From NCBI RefSeq assembly GCF_004168365.1, contig NZ_CP035704.1, forward strand, positions 2,976,001 to 3,040,000: a stretch of DNA of 64,000 nt, read 5' to 3'. The DNA is from Pseudolysobacter antarcticus. Its GTDB lineage: Bacteria > Pseudomonadota > Gammaproteobacteria > Xanthomonadales > Rhodanobacteraceae. The translations under genes and the position numbers were made by a program. The notes beneath the pieces were generated by a model. That model was not told the origin of the DNA. It saw nothing but the letters and a program-made list of their open reading frames with translations, and made no database searches. The stretch's first letter is position 1. Each line of letters begins with the position of its first letter. Positions 9,104 through 22,744 of the stretch are shown here, one piece after another.

Positions 9104-10000
9104 TTAAACGTTGGCAGTTTTTGACAGTGCTTCGTATCCCGCGATCACGTCGAAGAGTTCTTCGTCTATCGCATCCTGGCGCAATCGACGGAAGGTACTT
9201 TGCAGCGTCACCATGAGTTCGTCGATATTGCGATCGGCGCGCTGCATCGCTGCGAGGCGGCTCGCGTTTTCGCTGGCCAGCGATTCGGCGCACGCACGGA
9301 ATAACGAGATGAAAAGATATTCGCGGATAAGCGCGCGCAGCGTCGCGATGCTGCCGCTGATTACCTCGGGCAGGCTTTTGGTCGGCCACGGAACGTTTGT
9401 CAGGCCAAGCTGCCATTGCGCATCAAGCGGCAGCAAGCGCTGACTGACCGGCTCGTAGAGTCCGCCCGGCTTCGGCCGATTATGGAACACGTATACCTGC
9501 GTGTACTCATGCTCGGCGCGGCGCGCCTCGCTTGCGATTTGAATCTGCCCGACCAACGGTGCGATTGCCTGCACAGAATTGGGCACAGGGAAAAGTCCGA
9601 TCATCTGCAGGTCTGAATTCGCCAAGCGCGCGCGGACGCGCTCGCCTACGGCTAGGACTTCGGTTTTGCCGGGAAGCGTCGATAGCGTCTTGATTGCGTA
9701 CTCTGCAATGACGTCGTTGAACTGACCGACCAAGCCTTGATCGGAGCCAAAGACGATGGCGCCAATCACGCCGGGATTCGATCGTTCATTGTGCGGTGCT
9801 ATCACTGCCACCGGCGCGCTTTCGCGAAAGCACGCGCCGAGTCCGAGCTCGACGGTGCGGTAGTAGTCGGCCAAGGCGAGTACTGATCGTTCGTATTGTC
9901 CAATGCTCGACGCGGCCATGGCTTTCATCGTTCGCACGACCGATTGAAGATCTCCGGCGCTACTGATCTTGCGGCGCAAGCTGGCGGCGGAATCGCTCAC
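9104..10000 (-). CDS. atpG: N-type ATP synthase gamma subunit
   Basis: The 298-residue gamma subunit forms the central rotor stalk of the F1 part. The N-terminus ([20 protein letters not shown]) and the C-terminus ([20 protein letters not shown]) are the two long helices that form the coiled coil inside the alpha/beta ring. It begins with GTG, which overlaps the stop of atpA as GTGA, so translation is coupled. It is the last ATPase gene in the operon, as expected for the atpDCQRBEFAG order of N-ATPases. The sequence is quite divergent from housekeeping gamma subunits, fitting a second, specialised ATPase. Confidence 0.88.
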   Translation of the reverse strand: MSDSAASLRRKISSAGDLQSVVRTMKAMAASSIGQYERSVLALADYYRTVELGLGACFRESAPVAVIAPHNERSNPGVIGAIVFGSDQGLVGQFNDVIAEYAIKTLSTLPGKTEVLAVGERVRARLANSDLQMIGLFPVPNSVQAIAPLVGQIQIASEARRAEHEYTQVYVFHNRPKPGGLYEPVSQRLLPLDAQWQLGLTNVPWPTKSLPEVISGSIATLRALIREYLFISLFRACAESLASENASRLAAMQRADRNIDELMVTLQSTFRRLRQDAIDEELFDVIAGYEALSKTANV

Positions 10001-11676
10001 GTTTTTTCCTTGACTGCGGCCTTGGATTGATCCTGTGTGGAAAGTTCGGGCTTGGGTTTGTCCGCAGGCTTGGGCTTGATGTCATGCTTGGATGCGGGCT
10101 TGTCTGCAGAGTTTGATTTGTCGTTGCTACCAGCTTTTGCGTCGGCCGCCGGTTTGGGCCCGAACGGTAACAGCGCCTCACGCGCGATTTCGACGATGGC
10201 CTTGCGGTCATCGTCACTGAGTTTTTCCGTACCGCCGAAACGCGCGCGCACGTCCGCTGGAATGTTCGATGCGGCTTGGCGCACGGCATTGCCGGCATCG
10301 GTCATTTTATCCAGCGGCACGTCGTCGAACAGCCGCGCAGTCAAAGCCAGCAAGATGGCGATTTGCGCGGGCACGGATACCGGAGCGAACTCCGGCTGCT
10401 TCAGGCAGGCGCGGATGCGGCGTCCATGTTCGATCGTCCTGCGCGTGTCATCGTCCAGACGCGCGCCGAAACGGGAGAATTTTTCAAGTTCGCTGAATTG
10501 CGCGTAGGCAAGCTTGAGATCACCGGCCACGGCGCGATAAGTCGCGCGTTGCGCCTTGCCACCGACACGCGAAACGGATTTGCCGACATCGATGGCCGGC
10601 AGTACACCCAACTCGAATAGCGATGGCGAGAGATAGATTTGCCCATCGGTGATGGAAATAAGATTGGTCGGAATATAGGCCGAGATATCCTCCGCCTCGG
10701 TTTCGATGATAGGCAGAGCCGTGAGCGAGCCGCCACCGAGATCCTTACGCAAATGCGTCGAACGTTCGAGCATGCGCGAATGGATGTAGAAAATATCGCC
10801 CGGAAACGCCTCGCGCCCGGGAGGACGGCGCAGCAACAACGAAATCTCTCGATACGCCCGCGCGTGCTGAGTGAGATCGTCATACACGATCAGCACATCG
10901 CGACCTGCTGCCATGAAATATTCCGCGATGCTGGTCGCCGCATAAGGTGTGATGTAAACAAGGCCCGGCGCATCGTTGCCTTCGGCCACAACGACAACGG
11001 TGTAGTCCATCGCCCCCTTCTCGCGCAGACCTGCTACCGCTTTCGCCACGGCGGAAGCGCGTTGGCCGATGGCGCAATAGATGCACACGACATTTTCCTC
11101 GCGCTGATTGACGATGGTATCGAGCGCGATGGCAGTCTTGCCGGTCTGCCGGTCACCCAAAATTAATTCGCGCTGGCCGCGCCCGATTGGAATCAGTGCA
11201 TCAATCACGGTCAGACCGGTCTGCAACGGTACCGTGACCAGAGCGCGATCCATGATCGCCGGCGCGGGACGCTCGATCGGCAGACGTTCGCTGCTCACCA
11301 CGACACCTTTACCATCGAGCGCTTTACCCAATGGATCGATCACGCGACCGAGCAAGCCCTCACCCACCGCCACATCCATGACGCGATGAGTGCGTTGCAC
11401 TTCATCACCGGCGTGCAGGTTTGCGTAGTCGCCAAGCAGCACGACGCCGACCTCGTCTTCGTCCACATTAAAAGCGATACCGAGCACGCCGCCGGGAAAA
11501 CTCACCAACTCGTCGTAACCCACGCCAGGCAAGCCCGATACTTTGGCGACGCCGGTGGCAACGTGCGTGATCGTGCCGACCTCGCGCGGCAGCAATTGCG
11601 GTTTGAAGTTTTCCAGGCCCTGACTTATCGCGGAAAATGTTGCGTCGATCACCTGCTGAAAGCTTTGCGCTGGCAT
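9997..11676 (-). CDS. atpA: N-type ATP synthase alpha subunit
   Basis: The alpha subunit (559 residues) has the nucleotide-binding P-loop [14 protein letters not shown] near residue 170 and the conserved segments [10 protein letters not shown] and [18 protein letters not shown]. It forms the non-catalytic sites of the F1 hexamer. The body ends near residue 505. After that comes a tail of about 50 residues made of Lys, Asp, Pro, Ser and Ala, which is not part of the usual subunit and is probably disordered. The ATG at 11674-11676 lies 2 bp after the atpF stop. Confidence 0.92.
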   Translation of the reverse strand: MPAQSFQQVIDATFSAISQGLENFKPQLLPREVGTITHVATGVAKVSGLPGVGYDELVSFPGGVLGIAFNVDEDEVGVVLLGDYANLHAGDEVQRTHRVMDVAVGEGLLGRVIDPLGKALDGKGVVVSSERLPIERPAPAIMDRALVTVPLQTGLTVIDALIPIGRGQRELILGDRQTGKTAIALDTIVNQREENVVCIYCAIGQRASAVAKAVAGLREKGAMDYTVVVVAEGNDAPGLVYITPYAATSIAEYFMAAGRDVLIVYDDLTQHARAYREISLLLRRPPGREAFPGDIFYIHSRMLERSTHLRKDLGGGSLTALPIIETEAEDISAYIPTNLISITDGQIYLSPSLFELGVLPAIDVGKSVSRVGGKAQRATYRAVAGDLKLAYAQFSELEKFSRFGARLDDDTRRTIEHGRRIRACLKQPEFAPVSVPAQIAILLALTARLFDDVPLDKMTDAGNAVRQAASNIPADVRARFGGTEKLSDDDRKAIVEIAREALLPFGPKPAADAKAGSNDKSNSADKPASKHDIKPKPADKPKPELSTQDQSKAAVKEKT

Positions 11677-11678
11677 GT

Positions 11679-12488
11679 CTATGCGCTCTTTATTTCCAGC
11701 TTGGCCGCAGCCACTGCTGTTTCGACTTTTGCTGGCGATTTCAACAATGCGCCGATACTGGTTTGCATCGAGCTCAGATAATCGGCAATGCTCCAGCCAA
11801 GTTTTTGTCCGTTGCTGCTCAGTTCAATTCCGCTGACAAGGGCCGGTTTCGTTTCAAAACGCAGAGGAATATCGGCTGCAAAAGTTTCGTTGATTGACTT
11901 CTGGATTGCCGCCTGTTGCTCAGGTGGCAGATCGAATGCGCAGCGCACTAGTGCAGGTTCGGAAGCGCTTTTCAACGCAGCGTCGAGACTGGCCTTCGCT
12001 TGCGCATCCATGCTTTGCAGTCGGCGGATAAATACTTCGCTCATGCGCTCTTGCAAACTCGCCGTCGCCAGATCACCAAGCGTCTTGCGCGTGATCGCGA
12101 ACACGGCCGCTTCAGTGCGTTTAGCGATGGCATCGCTGAGTTGTTGAGCATCGTTCAACATCGCTTGCTCACGCTTGGCACTCAAGTCGTCAGCTGCCTT
12201 GCGCGCTTCATCGAGCAGGCGCTGGCGCTCGGTATTTGCCTCGTCGGTCGCCTTCTTCAACAGTGCAGCGCGTTGCTGATCGAACTCCGCATTCTTCTTC
12301 TCGAATTCGGTTTGATCCTTGGCTGCGTCGGCCTGCTTCGCGCTGGCGTCGGCCAACTTGCCCGCGATCAATTTTTCACGCGCGTCGATGGCGTTGAGGA
12401 TTGGCCGATACAAAAAGCGCTTCATCAACCACACCAGAACGACAAAATTGAGCGCCTGTGCGCCGACGGTGAACCAGTCGATGAGCAT
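11679..12488 (-). CDS. atpF: N-type ATP synthase long b subunit (b-delta-like)
   Basis: This peripheral stalk subunit has 269 residues, well above the roughly 155-170 of ordinary b subunits. It starts with one membrane helix ([20 protein letters not shown]). A long charged coiled coil rich in Lys, Asp, Glu, Ala and Gln follows (about 30-150). The C-terminal region ([20 protein letters not shown]) resembles the end of the delta subunit. No separate atpH (delta) gene exists in the operon, so this chain probably does both jobs, as known for N-ATPases. It lies 3 bp after the c-subunit gene. Confidence 0.88.
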   Translation of the reverse strand: MLIDWFTVGAQALNFVVLVWLMKRFLYRPILNAIDAREKLIAGKLADASAKQADAAKDQTEFEKKNAEFDQQRAALLKKATDEANTERQRLLDEARKAADDLSAKREQAMLNDAQQLSDAIAKRTEAAVFAITRKTLGDLATASLQERMSEVFIRRLQSMDAQAKASLDAALKSASEPALVRCAFDLPPEQQAAIQKSINETFAADIPLRFETKPALVSGIELSSNGQKLGWSIADYLSSMQTSIGALLKSPAKVETAVAAAKLEIKSA

Positions 12489-12491
12489 GGT

Positions 12492-12770
12492 TTATTTTCC
12501 AGCAGCTTGGATGACGTGATTCCAGAATGGGTTGGCGAAGATGAGAATCATCGAAACCACGAAGGAATAGATCGCCAGCGATTCGATCATCGCCAAGCCG
12601 ACGAACAACGTGCGGGTGATGGTGGCAGATGCATCGGGTTGCTGGGCCAGCGCCGTCAACGCTGTCGCGACCGCACGTCCTTCGCCGAGCGCGGGAGCAA
12701 TGCCGCCGATACCAATGGTTAGGCCGGCGGTGATGATTGAAGCAATCGCAATGAGGGTTGTGGGATCCAT
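12492..12770 (-). CDS. atpE: N-type ATP synthase c subunit (rotor ring)
   Basis: The 92-residue proteolipid forms two membrane helices that build the ion-translocating ring. Helix 1 carries IGGIAPALGEGRAVATALTA, with a Glu at residue 30 where many Na+-binding rings have Gln. Helix 2 carries FVGLAMIESLAIYSFVV, with the essential carboxylate Glu63, then Ser64 and Tyr68. Glu63, Ser64, Tyr68 and the helix-1 carboxylate match most of a Na+-type ligand set, but position 65 is Leu rather than Thr. Whether the ring moves Na+ or H+ cannot be decided from sequence. The start at 12770 (MDPTTL) was chosen because the longer frame upstream is antisense-like filler inside atpB. Confidence 0.93.
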   Translation of the reverse strand: MDPTTLIAIASIITAGLTIGIGGIAPALGEGRAVATALTALAQQPDASATITRTLFVGLAMIESLAIYSFVVSMILIFANPFWNHVIQAAGK

Positions 12771-12781
12771 AAATAATTCCT

Positions 12782-13483
12782 TTATGTTTTGCTGCCGGGA
12801 ACGGGCTTTGCAACGGACTTGCGCGTACGCGTTGCAGCGGCGATGTAGACCGCCGCCAGAATGCTGAAGATGTAAGCCTGCACCATGCCAGTGAGCAGGC
12901 CCAAGGTCGTCATCACGATCGGAAAAACGAACGGCGTGATCGTTAACAGGATGGCGACGATCATCGCTCCACTCATCATGTTGCCGAACAGACGCACGGC
13001 GAGCGCAAGCGTGCGCGAAAGCTCGCTGATGATATTGAACGGCAGCATGATGACGGTCGGCTCGATGTAGGATTTCAGATAGCCGCCGATGCCCTGCTCG
13101 CTGATGCCAAACGCCGGGACAGCTACAAACACACACAGCGCCAGCGCCACGGTGGTCGAGAGTGAACCGGTCGGCGGCTCGAAGCCGGGGATGATCGTGC
13201 ACAAGGTGGCACTGGCCACGAACAAAAAAAGTGTGCCGAGAAAACCGAGATATTTTTCTGCTGGCCGCAACCCCACATCGCCGATCTGGCTATTGATCGC
13301 GGTGACGATGATTTCCAGAACGTTCTGCCAGCGCGAACGCTGCAAATCCACGGAAAGTTTGCGCGTGATGAGTTTTGAGCCAACCACAAGCAGCACCATC
13401 AGCGCCCAAGTAAAGACGATCGTGGCGTTGAGTTTGACGAAACCGTAATGCCAGAAAATCAGCTGGTCGGGGCTAAGCTGCAT
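12782..13483 (-). CDS. atpB: N-type ATP synthase a subunit
   Basis: The 233-residue membrane protein is the stator half of the ion channel. Several hydrophobic helices are evident. The essential arginine lies in the segment SRTLALAVRLFGNMMSGAMI, before the Gln-containing last helices (GMVQAYIFSILAAVYIAAA). It overlaps atpR by 11 bp, which implies translational coupling. Confidence 0.93.
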   Translation of the reverse strand: MQLSPDQLIFWHYGFVKLNATIVFTWALMVLLVVGSKLITRKLSVDLQRSRWQNVLEIIVTAINSQIGDVGLRPAEKYLGFLGTLFLFVASATLCTIIPGFEPPTGSLSTTVALALCVFVAVPAFGISEQGIGGYLKSYIEPTVIMLPFNIISELSRTLALAVRLFGNMMSGAMIVAILLTITPFVFPIVMTTLGLLTGMVQAYIFSILAAVYIAAATRTRKSVAKPVPGSKT

Positions 13484-13787
13484 GGTCGTTCTCCGCAGTC
13501 GTGCGCGGAAGATTTCGCATTGAGTACCGCGTGAGCCAAGTTAGGCCTTCGCGCGCCATGACAAAACCGAGCAGACACAATAGCAATCGTGGCCACTGGC
13601 CATCTGCGACGACATAAAACCCGCCGAGCACCAGACTCGTGCGCAGCATCACGCTGACAAGGAACCACACCGCGGGGTGTTCCGACAAAACACCGCGACG
13701 CACCGTCCACCACAGGCCGCCGAAAAATATCGCACCAAGTGCTACGCCTGCGGACCAAACCAGCGCCCATGTCAGCAGGTCAGACAT
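13473..13787 (-). CDS. atpR: N-ATPase accessory membrane protein AtpR
   Basis: The 104-residue protein has three predicted membrane helices (LLTWALVWSAGVALGAIFFGG, WFLVSVMLRTSLVLGGFYVV, LLLCLLGFVMA). Arginine residues close to the helices (including FLVSVMLRTSL) fit the N-ATPase AtpR family, which is known only from these operons and has been proposed to interact with the c ring. The start at 13787 (MSDLLTW) was chosen over the longer frame because it matches the family start and overlaps atpQ by only 8 bp. Confidence 0.85.
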   Translation of the reverse strand: MSDLLTWALVWSAGVALGAIFFGGLWWTVRRGVLSEHPAVWFLVSVMLRTSLVLGGFYVVADGQWPRLLLCLLGFVMAREGLTWLTRYSMRNLPRTTAENDHAA

Positions 13788-14140
13788 CGTCTTGCTCCCG
13801 ATCATCACGCACCTGATCGTCATGCATGGCTTGATCTTCCTTGGCAACCCAGTGCCAGGCATTGAAGCAGCCGATGGTGAGTCCGAGTACGAGCAGCGCC
13901 AGGGTCCAGGAATGTTGTCCCGGATAGTGCGAGTCCAGCCAAATGCCGAGTGCCGCGCCAAGCAAAGTCGGCACGGCCACCGACCAGCCGACGAGCCCCA
14001 TCATTCCCAGACCGAACCAAACGTCAGCGTTGGGGTTGCCCCGCTTCCTGAGCTTGCGCGTAGCCTTGGCGCCGACTTGCTCGGCGAAGGTCGGCATGGT
14101 TTCCGCAAGCGGCGAAACTTTATCCGGTCCGGGCACGTTG

Positions 14141-14148
<8 letters not shown>
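13780..14148 (-). CDS. atpQ: N-ATPase accessory membrane protein AtpQ (AtpI-like)
   Basis: The 122-residue protein has a hydrophilic N-terminus of about 40 residues and two membrane helices (WFGLGMMGLVGWSVAVPTLL and WTLALLVLGLTIGCFNAWHW). This hairpin resembles AtpI/AtpQ. AtpI proteins help assemble the c ring; AtpQ is the N-ATPase version. It overlaps the epsilon gene by 8 bp. Confidence 0.85.
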
Positions 14149-18387
<4,239 letters not shown>

Positions 18388-18391
<4 letters not shown>

Positions 18392-19608
18392 AATGAGCGA
18401 TTTCCGTGTTGGTCGATCCCGAGGATGCGAATGACGGACTTCGCGATCATGATTTGTTCGTCGGTGCGAATGACGCGGACTGCAACTGTGCTTGCCGCGA
18501 TCGAAATTACATTCTCATTCGTTGTGTTTTGATTCTCGTCCAGCGCGATACCGAGAAACTCCAAGCCTGCGCAGATGCGAGTTCTAATAATCGGAGAGTT
18601 CTCGCCGATGCCGCCGGCGAATACCAGCGTGTCGATTCCGCCCAACGTCGCGGCGAACGCGCCGATCCATTTCTTAACCTGATAGCAAAACAGCGCCACG
18701 GCCTCGGCCGCCCGCACATCGTGCGTCTCATGCGCCAGCAGATCGCGCATGTCGGAACTGGTTTCCGACATGCCAAGCAATCCCGACTGCATGGTGACCA
18801 TTTCGTTGAACTGTTGCGGGCTCATGTTTTCGGTGCGTGCGAAATATCCGATCAATCCAGGATCAAGATCGCCAGAACGCGTGCTCATCGGTATGCCGGA
18901 AGTCGGTGTGAAACCCATGCTGGTATCGATGGACTTGCCATCGCGTACCGCTGCGAGGCTCGCACCGCTACCGAGGTGGACGAGAATCACGCGACCCGCA
19001 GTTGCCGCCGCATCGCCGAGGCGCGCAAGTTCTTCCATCAGAAACGCATACGACAATCCGTGAAAGCCGTAGCGGCGCACGCCCATGGCTTCGTAGCGTC
19101 GTGGTATCGGCAGCAGCTTCGCAACGCGCGGTAGATCACGATGAAACTCGGTATCAAAGCACGCAATTTGTGGCAGCTGCGGGAAACGATGGCGAAACGC
19201 CTCAATCAGCAGAATCTCTTCCGGCAAATGCTCGGGATCGAACGCCGTCAGTCGTTGCAACTCGGCAAGCATTTCTGGCGTGATTAGCTGCGGCGCGAAA
19301 TACTTGGGGCCGCCGTGCACAACGCGATGACCAACCGCTGTCAGCACACCGCAGGGCGCGTCTTGCTCGATCCAGTCCATCAGCATGTCAACCGCTGCGG
19401 TGTGATCGCGCGCGGTCACGCCGCGGCAAAAGCTGTCGGCCGGATTTGCGTGTTTGACGCGAAAGGTGGCGTCGGATAGTCCGATCCGTTCGATCGCGCC
19501 AGACAAGATTTGCCGCGGCGCGCTTTCCGCATCGAACAACGCAAACTTGATGCTCGACGAACCACCATTGATCGTCAGGATGCGCTGACTACTGCGCGTC
19601 ATGGACAT
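18388..19608 (-). CDS. ackA: acetate kinase
   Basis: The 406-residue enzyme converts acetyl phosphate and ADP to acetate and ATP. It has the ASKHA signatures [13 protein letters not shown] near the N-terminus, [18 protein letters not shown], the [14 protein letters not shown] loop and [13 protein letters not shown]. The second ATG (19602) has the better-spaced GGAG, so the true start could be there. It is the first enzyme gene of the xfp-ATPase operon and is translationally coupled to xfp. Confidence 0.95.
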
Positions 19609-19727
19609 CTCCGCAAGTGTCGCGTTTCATGTCTCAGCCATCTCGGCCTTGACGCGTCTGCACGCGTCCATCTGGATCTGTCAACACGCATGGCGTTTGT
19701 TGGGCATATCGAGCAGCTTCGTCACAA

Positions 19728-20132
19728 TCAGGACGACATCTGGTTGCTATACAGCGGGTTGCTATGGATGGCGTGCGCGGTCGCCTTCGACGCTGGCAAC
19801 GTGGTCGAGGCTACCGCCGAAATTTCGGCGATATCACTCGGTGGTGTTATGAGATCACTGCCCTGCCTCGGGGAAGTGATGTTCCTCAGTCGCTTGAAGA
19901 ACCGCGCGAACGAGCCCGTTGGAATAGGCGCCTCAACCGGCTGTGCCGATCGATCACGATCCAAGCTGCGCCAGGATCCTACACGCCCTCTGCCGTAGCC
20001 AGCCCAACGCGAGTGGAAGAAGTCGTCGCCGAAGGTGCCAGAGATCGACTGCTCGCGTTCTTCGAGCTTGAACTCGATCGGCTCGCCGACATAGAGCAGT
20101 AAGCCTGAACTGTAAATCGATTGATCCTGCAT
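19728..20132 (-). CDS. hypothetical protein upstream of ackA
   Basis: This is a likely gene of about 134 residues, starting MQDQSIYSSGLLLYVGEPIE. The N-terminal half is protein-like (a charged beta-rich segment, FGDDFFHSRWAGYG); the second half is low in pattern and ends HSNPLYSNQMSS. I do not recognise the family. It lies in the same direction as ackA, 119 bp before it, so it may be the first or second cistron of the energy operon. The longer frame up to 20240 uses a TTG and is less likely. Confidence 0.4.
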   Translation of the reverse strand: MQDQSIYSSGLLLYVGEPIEFKLEEREQSISGTFGDDFFHSRWAGYGRGRVGSWRSLDRDRSAQPVEAPIPTGSFARFFKRLRNITSPRQGSDLITPPSDIAEISAVASTTLPASKATAHAIHSNPLYSNQMSS

Positions 20133-20343
20133 GATCTTACTCTCAACAAATGTATCCACATTCCTCCTCGCAAGCTGGCCGCACGTTTGCGGCCCATCGC
20201 GAGATCCGTTCGAGGCCCCATCCATACGGCACAACTGCAAGATTCTTCAACTATATGCTGAGCGCCGCGCATGAATCCGTCTGTCTGCTACCGAACGTTC
20301 GGGACAAATAACTTTCGATCAATCGGCACTGATTTCGAATTTC

Positions 20344-20952
20344 CTACACCGTCGGCGCGTTCAGATCCAGGGTATGCAACACCTGTCGCGCATCGTTTGG
20401 ATCCCTTGTGCGCACGAAGCCGAGATGTTCGGCAAGATCGCGCATCCCCTGATTGTCCGGTGCATCCACCGAGTACATGCGCGAGATACCGTGTTGGCGC
20501 GCGACGTCGATCAGGTGGTTCATGAGCAGTGTCGCGAGCCCCTGGTTGTGCCATTCGTCGCTGACGGCAATGGCGCATTCGCAGGTCACGCCATCGCCAA
20601 GGACGCTATAGCGACTCACGCCAATTTCGCGTTCGGCAGTGCCAACCGCAATCAGCGCGACGAACGCCACTTCTTTCACCTGGTCCACATGCGTGAATTG
20701 CCGCAGCAGTTGGGGATCCGGACTCTTGATTTCACCGAGGAAGCGGAACCGACGCGACTGCGGCGACAACTGTTCGATGAAACGCCGCTCAAGTTCCGCA
20801 TCTTCGTCGCGTATCGCGCGGATCAGCACCGTCGTGCCATCGCGCAATTTTTCGCTCCATCGCGCGTCGTCATGAATCGGGCTGATCGATCCCTTGGGAG
20901 CCGGTGCAACGTTACCGCCAATCGCTGAAGCACTCTCGTTTCCATTGGTCAT
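20344..20952 (-). CDS. GNAT-family N-acetyltransferase (Pat-like domain)
   Basis: The roughly 202-residue protein is a single GNAT domain: LRDGTTVLIRAIRDEDAELE, then SPQSRRFRFLGEI, then the acetyl-CoA binding region VSDEWHNQGLATLLMNHLI. These segments resemble the acetyltransferase domain of protein lysine acetyltransferases (Pat/PatZ) but without the CoA-ligase-like part. Such enzymes can acetylate acetyl-CoA synthetase and other metabolic enzymes. A role in tuning acetate metabolism next to ackA and xfp is an inference. The ATG at 20952 has AGAGGA seven bases upstream and is preferred over the GTG at 20970. Confidence 0.85.
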   Translation of the reverse strand: MTNGNESASAIGGNVAPAPKGSISPIHDDARWSEKLRDGTTVLIRAIRDEDAELERRFIEQLSPQSRRFRFLGEIKSPDPQLLRQFTHVDQVKEVAFVALIAVGTAEREIGVSRYSVLGDGVTCECAIAVSDEWHNQGLATLLMNHLIDVARQHGISRMYSVDAPDNQGMRDLAEHLGFVRTRDPNDARQVLHTLDLNAPTV

Positions 20953-21625
20953 GATTATTCCTCTCTTCACCGACGATAAGGTCTTGCAAAGGGTGTACTT
21001 GTTTCAACGCGCTGTCCGTTCGGTAGCGCACAACACCGCAGCCATACTGATGGTCGCGGCGATGCACCACGAATTCGGGGGAAATGTAATCAGGGCGGAA
21101 CCATCATCGCATTCACGCGGCAGCTCATTGGCGCTCCGGCGCTGCTAACTCGCAGCGCAAAAGCGCAATTCGGAAAAAATCGTGGCCGTGTAGCCAAGCG
21201 TGCCAAGACTGTAACGAGGCGCACTGAATGGCTGTGCTCTGGACCGTTTTGACGAATGCGATGTCTTCGTACAGAGGCCCACTTGAATAGTCGTCGCGCG
21301 ACCGTGTATGCCCCCTTCGCTGATCGTGACCTCCGGGGTGAGCAACGGCAGCACGATGGCCGTTCTGCAGCGATTTGTGAAAGATGTTCGCAAACAGGCG
21401 GGTTGCGAGCCGGCCTAGCGGTCATGCGCAGCTGGTCCACGCGCACGACCGAACGGCTGTCGGCCAAAGTGCTGGCAAGCACTGCGGCAGGGAATTTTTC
21501 GTCACGCGCCGAACAACACGCGGCGTGATGGTAGACGGTAACGTCAACTGACTTTTTAGCCTCTCGCTCAGACGTGATTAGAGTTGCCCAGCGACGGCAG
21601 GCTGTACGCTCGTCGCTTGATGTCG
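20953..21625. other. 673-bp region without a recognisable gene
   Basis: Short frames exist on both strands (21090-21482 minus, 21256-21528 plus), but none has a family motif or a ribosome-binding site. It probably holds the promoter of the GNAT-ackA-xfp-atp operon near 20960-21060, though no convincing -35/-10 pair was seen. Confidence 0.4.
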
Positions 21626-22588
21626 TCAGAGGGATGTGTTGCGAGCAGGACTGTTCTTGCCGGAAAAATAATTGCTCGCCAAGAGGTTCGTCTCGCTTAT
21701 TTCTGCGACGATTTGTGTGGGCATTGGCATACGAAAAGTGAAGCAGGTTTGCATCGCTATTGATGAGACCGTCAGTGTTGCGCCGTGTGACTTGGTAATT
21801 TCAGCGGCGATATACAGTCCCAACCCAAGCCCCGGATCTTGAGTGTTGTCCACCCCGTGAGAAAAAGGCTCGAATAACCTCGCTAACCTATCAGCCGGGA
21901 TGGTGGGGCCGCCGTTGGTAACGGACATCTCAAACGTCTTGTCGCAACTATGTATCCCTACCTTCACTTGCTGATCCGCAGCGCCGTGGGTAACTGCATT
22001 CGTCAGCAAATTGGCGAGCAGCTGAGCCAATCGTCGGCGGTCGCACGTCACCGGGAAAACGATTCCAATATCGCTTGAGATGTCACGCTCAGCGTAGACC
22101 AACTGAACCTCCGCGATGACATGCCGTAGTTCATCGGCCAATCCATCCTCTTGCCGGAGGGAGAGCGGAATGCCATCGCCGAGTCGACCGCGTGCAAAAT
22201 CCAGAATATTCTGAACAAGCTCGGTCATTCGACCGCAGCTGCGTTCAATTCGCGCTATCGCGTCAGTTGATGGCGCATCGGCTACCGTTTGCCTGAGCTG
22301 GTAGGTACCGAAGCCGATGGATTGCAATGAGTTTCGCAAGTCATGCCCCAGCACCGCAATGAATCGCTCGCGCAAGTTCGCGCGTTCGCCAGCGTCGAGG
22401 AGCGCTTGATCACTTTGCTTGAGCAAATCTTCCGTATCGCGTTGGGTTGCCGCCAATGCTACGAGTGCCCCCCGAATTTCCGAGAAACTGGGTAGCTCGA
22501 TTGGCACCAACGGTGCAACGTAAAGTGCTGGGAACAACTTGCCGCCCAGTCGTCCAACCGGGTGGGAAAAAATGGATTGCTCTAACAT
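21626..22588 (-). CDS. soluble sensor histidine kinase
   Basis: The 320-residue protein has a complete kinase core. The phosphoacceptor His82 lies in FIAVLGHDLRNSLQSIGF. The N-box is LAQLLANLLTNAVTHG (around residue 193-197) and the G-box is DPGLGLGLYIAAEI (251-264). The first 60 residues contain no membrane helix and no recognisable PAS or GAF domain, so it is cytoplasmic and may take its signal from a partner. No response regulator gene is adjacent. The last 30 residues extend past the ATPase domain and look unstructured. Confidence 0.88.
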   Translation of the reverse strand: MLEQSIFSHPVGRLGGKLFPALYVAPLVPIELPSFSEIRGALVALAATQRDTEDLLKQSDQALLDAGERANLRERFIAVLGHDLRNSLQSIGFGTYQLRQTVADAPSTDAIARIERSCGRMTELVQNILDFARGRLGDGIPLSLRQEDGLADELRHVIAEVQLVYAERDISSDIGIVFPVTCDRRRLAQLLANLLTNAVTHGAADQQVKVGIHSCDKTFEMSVTNGGPTIPADRLARLFEPFSHGVDNTQDPGLGLGLYIAAEITKSHGATLTVSSIAMQTCFTFRMPMPTQIVAEISETNLLASNYFSGKNSPARNTSL

Positions 22589-22744
22589 GACAAATCCCGT
22601 TTTACGGATGGGCGTCGGACAAAAGCCGAGTTCATTCTTGCAGGGGCGTTGCAGAGATTACCGATCCCGAAAGGTGAGCCTACCTTCGACGTCATTGTTC
22701 GATCTGTACGCTAACGCACATAAGTGAAATCTACGTGAGTGGTG

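Noticed and set aside
12492-13202. 236-residue frame containing the c subunit
   Set aside because: The first 144 residues are an out-of-frame translation of atpB; only the last 92 residues form the real c subunit.
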